From positions 1,488,001-1,552,000 of the forward strand of contig NZ_CP144459.1 of the NCBI RefSeq assembly GCF_050320395.1: a DNA stretch of 64,000 bases. The letters are read 5' to 3'. Every line of letters begins with the position of its first letter. The stretch's first letter is position 1. Source of the DNA: Treponema_C sp050320395 (GTDB lineage Bacteria > Spirochaetota > Spirochaetia > Treponematales > Treponemataceae). A program made the position numbers and the translations under genes. The notes beneath the pieces are model-generated. The model was not told where the DNA came from, did not search any database, and worked only from the letters and a program-made list of their open reading frames with translations. This document shows, piece after piece, positions 42,949 to 50,565 of the stretch.

Positions 42949-45129
42949 ATGAAAGCCTGTCACTTAAAAAAATATGCCCTCCGCTTCCTATATTCAGCGT
43001 CAGCCCTTTTATACCTTACGAGCTGTGCCAGTTTTTTTCAGGATAAGGTACCGCGCATAAACAGCAATAGAATCAATCTAAGCGATATATTTCATCTTGA
43101 AGAAGAAATAAGTATTTTACCGAAACCGAAACAGATATTTGTTTCTCAGGGAGATTACGCCGACACAATCACGATAAGCTGGTCTTCCGTAAAGGAAGCG
43201 GCAAGTTATAAACTTGAGTACGCCCGCATACTTACGGAAAATTTGGCTGTAACACCGCTGCCCGAAGAAAGCGATTTTGAAGTGCTGGAAGAAGCCGTAT
43301 ACGGAACCCAATATACGCATAAAGCTGTAACAAATCCTGTATATCTGTCTGAAGAATACGGGTACACGTATTTTTACCGAGTATCGGCGGAAAACAAAAA
43401 TAAAAAATACGATCCGAGTCCTTTTACAAATCCTGAAAGCGGATATCTTTTTGCTCCACCAAAAAATGTTAAAGCCGATTTGGGACAATCCACGGAGCAC
43501 ATATGCATCACTTGGGAAAAATCAGCGGGAGCCTTTTTTTATGAAATTTATCGTACACAGAATGCAAACGGAACCGGTTCCGAATATATCGGCAGGATAT
43601 CGGCAAACGAAAATCGATTTGTAAATAAGATATCTTCAAAAGAACAGGGGCAGGATTTTTATTTTACCGTATATGCGGTTAATTCTTCTTCCGAGCGTTC
43701 AGTACGGTCGGCATCGGCATACGGTTATGCTTTAATGGCCGGAGCCCCTTCGGAAGCCAAAAACGTTACCGTTACCAAGGGACGCGGTCACAGTATCGAT
43801 TCCATAAAGCTCGAGTGGACGGCATCGGCAGCTGAAACGGAAGTGAAATACGCTATATATCGCTCCGATTCACAGGACAGTGCATTAAAAATGCTCAAAA
43901 GTGATGAGTCGACCTGTACCTATACGGATACAAAGGGATTAAAACCGGGCTTGTACTATTACTATTATGTTCAAGCATGGTCTTTAGACAGTGCAACCGG
44001 TGCCAAATTAAAAAGTCCCATGTCGGAATCGGGCCCCGAAGCTCAAACCCCTGCAGAAGGATTCATATTAAGCCCTCCGACCGTCGTTGAAGCGGACAAA
44101 ACCGATACTACGGAAATTATCTCATGGAAACCGGCAATAGGGAATACTGAAGAGCAAACTTCTTACAGATACAAGCTGCTCGGTTCATCTTCATCGGATT
44201 CGGGCTTTAATATATTATATGAGTCGCCCCCGCCTCATAACCTTACTGACGGATATCTGCGGCATCAATTGACTCAAAAAGCATCATACTACCGTATACA
44301 GACCGTACGTACGATAGACGGAACGGAGATAAGCAGTACACAGAGCATAACCTTTGCCCCTTCTCCCTTTGCAGCCGTTAACATAAGTGCAACAAAATAT
44401 GCAAAAACGGAAGGACCTCCCAATTCATTGGGCATATATCCGGTAAAGATAACATGGGAAAAACCGGCAAACGATGAACCTTACTTTTACGAGATTTACC
44501 GCTCCGCTAATCCCGATACGGGGTTTAGAAAAATTACCCAAACACCGCTTGAAGCCTCGGCACGGGAATACCTTGATGAAAATGAAACGGCAAAGGCAGG
44601 TTTCCGTTATTATTATAAGGTTCTTACTTTAAACAGTCTTTATCAGGGAAAAAACTTCACCTCAGAGGCCGAAGGCTGGGGAGCGCTGACCCATGAACAG
44701 TATTTTAAAGAATACAATAAAACCGTACTCAGCGGTCAAAAGCGCCTTACCTATATGCACAAGGGCGGTACGGCGGCATTAGGCAGTGAAACGATAAACG
44801 GTCTTATAAGCGGTACCTATTCATACGATGCAGCTGTTGCGGGGTTGGGAGCGCGCATTAAGATGAAATTAACAAATTTTGCAGAATTTAACTGTGCAAA
44901 TGCTCAGAATAAAGTATATTTTAAATTGACCGGCGATATGAATACAAGTGCAAATATGAATGCAAACGGTACAATGGACGGTACTGTTATATGTGAAGGA
45001 ATGTATCCCGGACGCATTTCATATGATAATATAGAAATAAAAGGCGGTGCCGCAGGAGGCGGATATTACATCGTTACCCCGGACGGATTTGATCCGGGAA
45101 ATGTCAGTTATACGGCGGGTATTCAATGA
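42949..45129 (+). CDS. Fibronectin type III-like lipoprotein, second of the operon
   Basis: A 726-aa protein from ATG 42949 (AAGGATGG at 42933-42940); the upstream frame to 42919 lies inside the previous gene. Lipobox LYLTSC gives a cysteine near residue 24. Five FN3-like units are visible, e.g. ITISWSSVKEAASYKLEYA, ICITWEKSAGAFFYEIYR, IKLEWTASAAETEVKYAIYR and VKITWEKPANDEPYFYEIYR, the last with typical Y-Y-Y-x-V-x-A/T strands. A glycine/asparagine-rich beta domain closes the protein (TGDMNTSANMNANGTMDG). It is built like the preceding protein and probably arose by duplication with divergence. The 3' end overlaps the next gene by 4 nt. Confidence 0.8.
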   Translation: MKACHLKKYALRFLYSASALLYLTSCASFFQDKVPRINSNRINLSDIFHLEEEISILPKPKQIFVSQGDYADTITISWSSVKEAASYKLEYARILTENLAVTPLPEESDFEVLEEAVYGTQYTHKAVTNPVYLSEEYGYTYFYRVSAENKNKKYDPSPFTNPESGYLFAPPKNVKADLGQSTEHICITWEKSAGAFFYEIYRTQNANGTGSEYIGRISANENRFVNKISSKEQGQDFYFTVYAVNSSSERSVRSASAYGYALMAGAPSEAKNVTVTKGRGHSIDSIKLEWTASAAETEVKYAIYRSDSQDSALKMLKSDESTCTYTDTKGLKPGLYYYYYVQAWSLDSATGAKLKSPMSESGPEAQTPAEGFILSPPTVVEADKTDTTEIISWKPAIGNTEEQTSYRYKLLGSSSSDSGFNILYESPPPHNLTDGYLRHQLTQKASYYRIQTVRTIDGTEISSTQSITFAPSPFAAVNISATKYAKTEGPPNSLGIYPVKITWEKPANDEPYFYEIYRSANPDTGFRKITQTPLEASAREYLDENETAKAGFRYYYKVLTLNSLYQGKNFTSEAEGWGALTHEQYFKEYNKTVLSGQKRLTYMHKGGTAALGSETINGLISGTYSYDAAVAGLGARIKMKLTNFAEFNCANAQNKVYFKLTGDMNTSANMNANGTMDGTVICEGMYPGRISYDNIEIKGGAAGGGYYIVTPDGFDPGNVSYTAGIQ

Positions 45130-45491
45130 AAAAAAAGATTTACAAAATAACAAAATGCAAACACATAGTAATTTTTTGTATACTTGGTGTGCTTCTATCA
45201 CTATTGTTTGCATGTACCCTTCCTTCCCCCCTGTATGGTACATGGAAAGATAATATCGGTAATAAGCTTACATTTGTAAACGATGGAAGCTTTATTGTAA
45301 AACTGAAAAACCGTGACGGTTTTATTGTCCATGAAGGTTCCTATGTCGTTATCGATAATGTAATCAGTTTTGCACTCAATGACGGACGAAAAATAGTTTC
45401 CGAGTGGGATATAGGCGGTACGGTTTTAAAACTGGACTGGCCGAGCGTACAGGGAAACGTAACACTCACCCTCTATAAGACGGCAAATTAA
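45126..45491 (+). CDS. Small putative lipoprotein
   Basis: A 121-aa protein. The N-terminus is lysine-rich with a hydrophobic core and lipobox LLFAC (cysteine about 30). The mature part, about 90 residues, begins GTWKDNIGNKLTFVNDGSF and alternates beta-strands, resembling small lipocalin-like extracytoplasmic domains. It overlaps the preceding FN3 lipoprotein gene by 4 nt and is clearly part of that operon. Function unknown. A run of six C lies near its lipobox codons (about 45226-45231). Confidence 0.7.
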   Translation: MKKKIYKITKCKHIVIFCILGVLLSLLFACTLPSPLYGTWKDNIGNKLTFVNDGSFIVKLKNRDGFIVHEGSYVVIDNVISFALNDGRKIVSEWDIGGTVLKLDWPSVQGNVTLTLYKTAN

Positions 45492-45505
45492 GCGAAATTA
45501 AACGT

Positions 45506-46198
45506 ATGAATAGAATCAATACAAAACTTAAAACCGCTATTCTCTTTTTTTGTCTTTTTTCATCGTATATTCTCTTTCCCCAAGAACATACGGAGGATAT
45601 GACGGGAACCGAAAAAAAGCTTGATAAACGGGACCGCCCCTTTGTTATTTTTAATGAAGGTCTTTCAGCAGCCTCGGTAACACGTATAATAAAAAAAGAA
45701 ACCGTAAGCAATTTTGTGTGGAATGACATTTTAACCGGTTTATTTTTCAGTATGGAAACAAAGCAAATGCAGCCTATAAACAGTGTATACCGTATAGCCC
45801 TGTACTATCCGTACAGCTTTACATTCCGTAAAGTACCGCAAGTGCCAAAAAATGTTATACGCTATGCAACAGACGGATTTGCGGGTATTTTATTTGAACC
45901 GACGATGTGGAATTTTTTTAATTTTAATATTTCCCCGGGGATTCACTTTTTATTTCAAAACAGCGACAGCTGGAATTATATTCATCTAGGCATAGGCTCT
46001 ATGGCGGGAGTTGAATTTCCTATAAGCAGACATTGGACATTGATGGTCAACGGATTTTTATCTCTTGACTACGGCAATCTGGGCACAAATGCTAAAATGC
46101 AGCCCTACGACATTGTATATCAATATCAGCTTGATATGGGAGTTCGGTACAGTAAAAAATCACCAAATAACCGTCCGTATATAAAAAGCCGGAATTAG
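45506..46198 (+). CDS. Exported, probably outer-membrane, protein of unknown function
   Basis: A 230-aa protein with an N-terminal signal peptide (LKTAILFFCLFSSYILFPQ). The mature part has alternating amphipathic strands rich in aromatic residues (NFNISPGIHFLFQNSDSWNYIHLGIGSMAGVEFP, WTLMVNGFLSLDYGN) as in small outer-membrane beta-barrels, though the C-terminal residue is not the usual Phe. No ribosome-binding site is seen. It follows the small lipoprotein by 14 nt and ends the operon. Its stop overlaps the convergent rnc stop. Confidence 0.65.
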   Translation: MNRINTKLKTAILFFCLFSSYILFPQEHTEDMTGTEKKLDKRDRPFVIFNEGLSAASVTRIIKKETVSNFVWNDILTGLFFSMETKQMQPINSVYRIALYYPYSFTFRKVPQVPKNVIRYATDGFAGILFEPTMWNFFNFNISPGIHFLFQNSDSWNYIHLGIGSMAGVEFPISRHWTLMVNGFLSLDYGNLGTNAKMQPYDIVYQYQLDMGVRYSKKSPNNRPYIKSRN

Positions 46199-46947
46199 TC
46201 GGTACTTTCCCCGTCCGGAAGCCCCATCATCTCCCATGCACAGCGGGCGGCGGCCTGCTCGGCTTCTTTTTTGCTTTTTCCGTCTTTAGGTCCGTACACC
46301 TCATCGCCCAAGCGGACGCTCACCGAAAATACCTGTTCATGGTCGGGGCCGGTACGGCTTACCAATTCGTAACGGGGACACTGCTTGTACTTTTTTTGAT
46401 AAAATTCCTGCAAAAGGGTTTTATAATCCTTTTGGTGGCGGTTTTCTTTTACCTTTTGTATTTGCGGCACCAATAAATCAAGAATAAATTTTTCAGCCGC
46501 CTTAAAACCCGAATCCAAATAATAGGCGCCGAATACCGCTTCCATCGCATCCGCCAAAATCGCTTTTTTACCGCGGCCGCCGGAATGCTCTTCGCCCTTA
46601 CCCAAACACAGGCATTTTTCAACGCCGATACGTAAGGCAATTTCGGATAAGGAGGTTTCCGAAACAATGAAGGATTTTATCTTGGTCAATTCGCCCTCGG
46701 GCTTATCATGCAAAATCGTGTACAGGTATGAAGCGGCCGTCATTCCCAAAACGGCATCGCCTAAAAACTCAAGACGCTCGTTATTAACGGCATTGCCTGC
46801 CGTTTCGTTTACAAAGGATCGGTGATAAAAAGCATTGTCCAAAAGATGCTGATTTTTAAATTTAATACCGGCTTTTTTTTGAAATTCCGCAAGTAAGGCT
46901 TTGCGTTGAGAAGAAAGAGAAGAATCCGGTTTAAATAGACGCCGCAC
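46195..46947 (-). CDS. rnc: Ribonuclease III
   Basis: Double-strand-specific endonuclease for rRNA and mRNA processing, 250 aa. The catalytic signature NERLEFLGDAVLG is at about residues 60-72, with the downstream acidic cluster DAMEAVFGA near 135. The C-terminal dsRNA-binding domain runs from about 180 (YKTLLQEFYQKK ... GKSKKEAEQAAARCAW). Start GTG at 46947. It is downstream of acpP with a 103-bp gap that contains unusual pairing sequences. A candidate autoregulatory hairpin therefore precedes it. Confidence 0.96.
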   Translation of the reverse strand: MRRLFKPDSSLSSQRKALLAEFQKKAGIKFKNQHLLDNAFYHRSFVNETAGNAVNNERLEFLGDAVLGMTAASYLYTILHDKPEGELTKIKSFIVSETSLSEIALRIGVEKCLCLGKGEEHSGGRGKKAILADAMEAVFGAYYLDSGFKAAEKFILDLLVPQIQKVKENRHQKDYKTLLQEFYQKKYKQCPRYELVSRTGPDHEQVFSVSVRLGDEVYGPKDGKSKKEAEQAAARCAWEMMGLPDGESTD

Positions 46948-46965
46948 GGCAAAATCCGAAAATAA

Positions 46966-47014
46966 GCACCGGATAAACGTTTATCCGGGGATAAACACAG
47001 AGCTTAACCGGTGC
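46966..47014 (-). promoter_or_regulatory. Alternative-pairing leader upstream of rnc
   Basis: On the rnc transcript, GTTTATCC, GGATAAAC and GTTTATCC follow each other (the second and third form a perfect 16-bp palindrome, 46971-46986), and GCACCGG (47014-47008) can pair with CCGGTGC (46972-46966). The middle element can pair with either copy. Confidence 0.5.
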
Positions 47015-47050
47015 ATTTAAATACGGGACAAATCCCGCATCGACAGCAAA

Positions 47051-47287
47051 TTATGCTTGCTGGGACTTTAAAAATTCATAGGCGTCGCGAACCGTTTCAA
47101 ATTCGCTTGCCTTGTCGTCGGGGACGCTTACGCCCAATTCTTCTTCGATAGCATACACCAATTCATAGGTGTCAAGACTGTCGGCACCGAGATCCTGACG
47201 GAAGGAAGCGTCGAGGGTAACCTTCGATTCTTCAATTTCCAATTTGTCGGCAATCAGTTTTTGCATTTTGTTGAACAATTCATCCAT
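47051..47287 (-). CDS. acpP: Acyl carrier protein
   Basis: A 78-aa carrier of fatty-acid intermediates. The phosphopantetheine site is S37 in DLGADSLDTYELV. The protein is acidic and four-helical as expected. I take the ATG at 47287 with AGGAG upstream; the longer frame to 47392 crosses into rpmF. The classical partners (fabH, plsX, fabD) are absent here, but rpmF and rnc on either side keep the usual rpmF...acpP-rnc neighbourhood. Confidence 0.97.
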   Translation of the reverse strand: MDELFNKMQKLIADKLEIEESKVTLDASFRQDLGADSLDTYELVYAIEEELGVSVPDDKASEFETVRDAYEFLKSQQA

Positions 47288-47301
47288 CGTTAAAACTCCT
47301 G

Positions 47302-47490
47302 TCAGCCGTTGCTTTCCGGCGTAATTACCTGCCTGCCGCGATAAAATCCGCACTTCGGACATACGCGGTGAAGCATAATTAAATTTCCGCAATTAGCACA
47401 TTCAATGAGGTGGGGAGCGTTCAAACGCATATTTATTCCCTGCCGTCTTCTTGTACGCGCTTTTGACGTTTTTGCTCTGGGTACTGCCAT
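47302..47490 (-). CDS. rpmF: 50S ribosomal protein L32
   Basis: A 62-aa ribosomal protein. The basic N-terminus (AVPRAKTSKARTRRR) and a zinc-ribbon with CANC...CPKC identify it as the zinc-binding form of L32. Ribosome-binding site GAGAGG. First gene of the rpmF-acpP-rnc operon, with two tandem promoters upstream. Confidence 0.97.
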   Translation of the reverse strand: MAVPRAKTSKARTRRRQGINMRLNAPHLIECANCGNLIMLHRVCPKCGFYRGRQVITPESNG

Positions 47491-47517
47491 TATATAACCT
47501 CTCTAAAAATATCAATT

Positions 47518-47546
47518 ATTATAACCGAAATGCCATATTATGACAA
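47518..47546 (-). promoter_or_regulatory. Proximal promoter of rpmF-acpP-rnc
   Basis: On the minus strand TTGTCA (47546-47541) and TATAAT (47523-47518) are separated by 17 nt. Transcription would start near 47511, about 20 nt before the ATG. Confidence 0.75.
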
Positions 47547-47567
47547 GACCGTCAAGTGTTAAAACAC

Positions 47568-47595
47568 AGTATAACACTTTTTGATTTTTTGTCAA
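47568..47595 (-). promoter_or_regulatory. Distal promoter of rpmF-acpP-rnc
   Basis: On the minus strand TTGACA (47595-47590) and TATACT (47573-47568) are separated by 16 nt. An inverted repeat AAGTGTT/AACACTT (47554-47560, 47573-47579) covers its -10, so it may be regulated. Confidence 0.65.
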
Positions 47596-47617
47596 CCAGT
47601 ATAGGCGGCATTCGACG

Positions 47618-48112
47618 CTATTTTAAGCCTTCCTGAATGAGGAATTTTTCTTTTAAAGCTTTTTCAACGATCGACGGCACCATATCGGACACATCGCCGC
47701 CGAAAGAAGCAAGTTCCTTTATCGCGCTGGATTTTAAAAGAAAAAAACGCGAATCGGTGGGAAAAAACAGTGTTTCCACTTCGGGATTCAATGCACTGTT
47801 TAAAAGCGATAAATCCAATTCATACGAAAAATCGGCAGTGTTGCGTATGCCGCGGATAAGCACTTTCGCACCGGTTTTGCGCGCATAGTCCACTACAAGA
47901 CTGCGGCACACATGTACTTCCACATTATCCCAGGAGGCGGTTAATGTGCGCATAAAAGCCAAGCGCTCTTCTTCCGAAAATAAATACTTTTTATTTTTAT
48001 TGTCCGCAATAACCACATCTATTTCGGGAAAAATACTGCGTGCTCTTTCGAGAATATTTAAGTGCCCGTAGGTGGGAGGATCGAATGAACCCGGAAACAA
48101 AGCTTTGACCAT
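47618..48112 (-). CDS. coaD: Phosphopantetheine adenylyltransferase
   Basis: Fourth step of coenzyme A synthesis, 164 aa. The N-terminal LFPGSFDPPTYGHLNI motif with the nucleotidyltransferase T/H-x-G-H site, RGIRNTADFSYELDL in the middle and SSAIKELASFGGDVSDMVP at the end are all family hallmarks. I take the ATG at 48112. It has no ribosome-binding site but a TATAGT lies exactly 6 nt upstream, suggesting a leaderless mRNA; the upstream frame to 48256 would run into the divergent gene. Confidence 0.96.
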   Translation of the reverse strand: MVKALFPGSFDPPTYGHLNILERARSIFPEIDVVIADNKNKKYLFSEEERLAFMRTLTASWDNVEVHVCRSLVVDYARKTGAKVLIRGIRNTADFSYELDLSLLNSALNPEVETLFFPTDSRFFLLKSSAIKELASFGGDVSDMVPSIVEKALKEKFLIQEGLK

Positions 48113-48118
48113 AAATTC

Positions 48119-48159
48119 ACTATAACATATTTGACTATTTGCAACAATACCGTTATTAT
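48119..48159. promoter_or_regulatory. Overlapping divergent promoters between coaD and the 48166 lipoprotein gene
   Basis: Plus strand: TTGACT (48131-48136), 17 nt, TATTAT (48154-48159), then 6 nt to ATG 48166. Minus strand: TTGTTG (48147-48142), 17 nt, TATAGT (48124-48119), then 6 nt to ATG 48112. Each -35 lies within the other's spacer, so the two polymerases cannot bind together. Confidence 0.7.
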
Positions 48160-48165
48160 ATGCAT

Positions 48166-48768
48166 ATGAAGTATACAAAAACCGCATTTGTTTTATTAAT
48201 CCTGTGTACGATGGGCCTATGGTTCCAGTCGTGTAAAACTGCCGAAACGGCTGCAAAAGAAAAAACCGCCGAGGTACAGCCGCAGGATAAAAAAGCCGCT
48301 GCTCAAAAAACGGAACCTCAAAAGGTTATGGAAAAAAGCCCTGAAGACGAAGAATATTCGCGTTCAACCAGCGCCTTAAGCGGCACGGCCGTTACCTTTG
48401 ATGAATTTCAACGCGATAAAACGACAATCCTTGCCATCATTCAGGATTTGGACAAAAGCATGAAAAACCGCGATTACGGCTTATGGCGCAGTTATCTTAC
48501 CCCCGAGTCAATATCCTATTGGAGCAATAAATTCAATTTGCAGGTTATTGCAACAAAGCTTCCTAAAAAAGGTTTGACATTGCGTACCCTCGGCGATTAT
48601 TTTTCGCACGTTTTTATTCCGTCCCGGATGGACAGAAAGGTAAGCGAAATTCGATATATATCGCCGACCGATGTTAAAGCGGTAGAGGTTGACGGTAATA
48701 AAGACATAATTTATTACGAATTTGAAAAAATAAACGGCCGCTGGCTTGTAAAACTGCCGATACTATAA
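48166..48768 (+). CDS. Putative lipoprotein of unknown function
   Basis: A 200-aa protein from ATG 48166 (ATG 48160 is also in frame). Signal peptide with hydrophobic FVLLILCTMGLW and lipobox FQSC (cysteine about 24). A Lys/Glu/Ala-rich flexible stretch (to about 60) precedes a folded domain resembling NTF2-like proteins: FDEFQRDKTTILAIIQDLDKSMKNRDYGLWRSYLTPESISYW, then strands ending in EKINGRWLVKLPIL. Family not recognised. Promoter overlaps that of divergent coaD, and the predicted transcript starts at the ATG itself. Confidence 0.68.
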   Translation: MKYTKTAFVLLILCTMGLWFQSCKTAETAAKEKTAEVQPQDKKAAAQKTEPQKVMEKSPEDEEYSRSTSALSGTAVTFDEFQRDKTTILAIIQDLDKSMKNRDYGLWRSYLTPESISYWSNKFNLQVIATKLPKKGLTLRTLGDYFSHVFIPSRMDRKVSEIRYISPTDVKAVEVDGNKDIIYYEFEKINGRWLVKLPIL

Positions 48769-48773
48769 ACGGG

Positions 48774-48806
48774 TTAGGATAAAAAGTCGATTACTTTTTA
48801 TCCTAA
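48774..48806. repeat. Perfect 14-bp AT-rich inverted repeat
   Basis: TTAGGATAAAAAGT (48774-48787) and ACTTTTTATCCTAA (48793-48806) with a 5-nt loop. It lies 5 nt after the stop of the lipoprotein gene and 17 nt before the next -35. No T tract follows, so it may be a weak terminator or a protein site. Confidence 0.75.
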
Positions 48807-48823
48807 TCGACGAGTTTAAAATA

Positions 48824-48853
48824 TTGACTTTTATTCAGTGTTGCCTGTATACT
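48824..48853 (+). promoter_or_regulatory. Promoter of the 48903 gene
   Basis: TTGACT (48824-48829) and TATACT (48848-48853) are separated by 18 nt. The start is expected near 48860, a 40-nt leader carrying AGGAGG. Confidence 0.7.
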
Positions 48854-48902
48854 TAATTATATGTATAAACGGTAAAAGCTGAGGTTGTACAGGAGGAACC
48901 GC

Positions 48903-49613
48903 ATGAAGTTATCCAAAATCGCATTGTCTATGGCTTGTGTATGCCTTATCGTTTTCAATGCCGCCGCACAAGATAATAAACGTTCGGAAGTTACCGTTGA
49001 AGAAGAATATTTCGGTACGAACGAAGATATGATCATCAGTGAAATGAGTCAGGTTGATGATTATGAAACGAAACTGTTGACCCTGCAATACATTAAAAGT
49101 GCGTTGGATGAAGGACGTTCTTCTCCTGCAATCGAAGCGGCTTTGCAGAGTATGGCAGGCGAAGGCGTTTTTAACGAGTCGAGAACCGGCGGACGTTTGA
49201 TGAATAATTATACGGAAGTGCGCCGTCAAGCATGCGTTATGCTCGGTGAAACCGCGGGCCTTTCCAAGGAACAGCTTACGGCCCGTAAAGATACTCTTAT
49301 GCGTATTATGAAAGCCGAAGACGAACCCATGGTTTTGTCGGCCGCAATTTATGCCCTCGGTAATGTCGGCGTAAACACAAACGATGAAGTCGTCGATCAA
49401 ATATCGATGATTCATAAGCGCTTTGCGGTTTTGAACCCGACCGACAGCCTCGCCTATTCGGTACTCGACGCATACGGAAAACTCGCTCCGACGGTTAAAA
49501 ACTCGGGCGCGCTGGTTGAAACCATTGCTTCTATCGCGACAAATTACAATTACGTAATTCCCGTGCGCCAAAAAGCCAAGGAATTGCTCTTTTCTTTAAG
49601 AAATAAAGAATAG
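48903..49613 (+). CDS. Secreted HEAT-repeat-like protein
   Basis: A 236-aa protein. I take ATG 48903 because AGGAGG is at 48890-48895. Signal peptide KLSKIALSMACVCLIVFNAAAQ with AxA cleavage near 22; no lipobox at that site. The mature part is helical, and the segments EVRRQACVMLGETAGL and EPMVLSAAIYALGNVGV are typical HEAT-repeat second helices, so I expect an alpha-solenoid for protein binding in the periplasm. A long antisense frame inside it is a shadow. tRNA-Arg follows 53 nt downstream. Confidence 0.7.
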   Translation: MKLSKIALSMACVCLIVFNAAAQDNKRSEVTVEEEYFGTNEDMIISEMSQVDDYETKLLTLQYIKSALDEGRSSPAIEAALQSMAGEGVFNESRTGGRLMNNYTEVRRQACVMLGETAGLSKEQLTARKDTLMRIMKAEDEPMVLSAAIYALGNVGVNTNDEVVDQISMIHKRFAVLNPTDSLAYSVLDAYGKLAPTVKNSGALVETIASIATNYNYVIPVRQKAKELLFSLRNKE

Positions 49614-49641
49614 TTTTTTTGTCAAACCTATTCTCTTTCAC

Positions 49642-49662
49642 GGGACTGTTATTCGCAGTCCC
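49642..49662 (+). terminator. Hairpin upstream of tRNA-Arg
   Basis: GGGACTG (49642-49648) and CAGTCCC (49656-49662) with a 7-nt loop, 4 nt before the tRNA. No T tract follows, so it is either a weak terminator for the preceding gene or a processing signal. Confidence 0.4.
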
Positions 49663-49666
49663 TATT

Positions 49667-49740
49667 GAGTGATTAGCTCATTCGGATAGAGCGTCGCCCT
49701 CCGGAGGCGAAGGTGGCAGGTTCGAATCCTGTATCACTCG
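49667..49740 (+). tRNA. tRNA-Arg (CCG)
   Basis: A 74-nt tRNA. Acceptor GAGTGAT pairs with ATCACTC, with discriminator G at 49740. Anticodon stem TCGCC/GGCGA, loop CTCCGGA, anticodon CCG at 49701-49703 (reads CGG). T-loop GGTTCGAATCC is standard. No CCA is encoded. The next gene's ATG starts at 49742, one base after the tRNA. Confidence 0.96.
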
Positions 49741-49741
49741 T

Positions 49742-50557
49742 ATGCTTACACAAACCTTTTCCGACCTGTTTTTATTGTTTGTCGTGTACAGTACAATCGG
49801 CTGGATTTGCGAAGTTATTTATTGCAGCTTTTTTGAGCGCAGATTTATAAACCGAGGTTTTTTACACGGCCCCTGGTGTCCGGTTTACGGGTTCGGCGGC
49901 CTGCTCGTCATCGGCCTTTTGACTCCTTTTAAAAACAATATTTTTATCCTCTACCCGGCAGCCCTCATAATCACCGGCGCCTTGGAATATCTTACCGGCT
50001 GGATTTTGGAAAGCCTGTTTCATACAAAGTGGTGGGATTATTCGCAGCGCAGGTTTAATATAAAAGGGCGTGTATGTTTGTGGAACCTGCTTTTATTTGC
50101 CGCAGGCGGAAGCATTGCAGTTATCTTCGTACACCCGCATATAGCAGGCCTCATAGGTTCTTTTTCCTCCCGTGCAAGGCAGTACGCGGCTATCGGACTT
50201 TCCGCGGTGCTTTGTTTCGATTTTGCGCTTACGCTGCGCAGGCTTACGGATTTTACCGAATACCTTACCCGTTTGGAAGATTTTGCGGAATCCTTAAAGG
50301 AGCGCTATGAAAGCGAGACATGGTTCAAATCCCAATCTCTTGAGGAAATGTTTGAAACGGTCAAAGAATATGCCCGTATACGCAAGGGAGAAATATCGGA
50401 GCGTATTTTGCAAAAAATCGATTCGTTTTCCGAGCGCTATCCTTCTGCGGAACGCTTTTTTGCAAAATTTCCTTCCATGCAAAACAAAAAGCGCATTCTT
50501 TCGATTCAGCATATTAAACGGCGCATAAAAGAGCGCTTAAACCCATCTTCAAAATAA
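49742..50557 (+). CDS. Putative ABC-transporter type IV membrane protein (CmpB-like, PF06541 type)
   Basis: A 271-aa protein. The N-terminal region LFLLFVVYSTIGWICEVIYCSFFERRFINRG and the following HGPWCPVYGFGG are characteristic of the PF06541 family of putative permeases, with about five helices to residue 165. A charged, helical cytoplasmic tail follows. The substrate is unknown. There is no room for a ribosome-binding site: its ATG lies 1 nt after tRNA-Arg, so translation probably depends on tRNA 3' processing giving a nearly leaderless mRNA, or on initiation within the precursor. Confidence 0.8.
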   Translation: MLTQTFSDLFLLFVVYSTIGWICEVIYCSFFERRFINRGFLHGPWCPVYGFGGLLVIGLLTPFKNNIFILYPAALIITGALEYLTGWILESLFHTKWWDYSQRRFNIKGRVCLWNLLLFAAGGSIAVIFVHPHIAGLIGSFSSRARQYAAIGLSAVLCFDFALTLRRLTDFTEYLTRLEDFAESLKERYESETWFKSQSLEEMFETVKEYARIRKGEISERILQKIDSFSERYPSAERFFAKFPSMQNKKRILSIQHIKRRIKERLNPSSK

Positions 50558-50565
50558 GGCCGCCT

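Noticed and set aside
48909..49571. A 220-codon minus-strand frame antisense to the HEAT-like gene
   Set aside because: The sense gene has a promoter, AGGAGG and signal peptide; the antisense frame has none of these.
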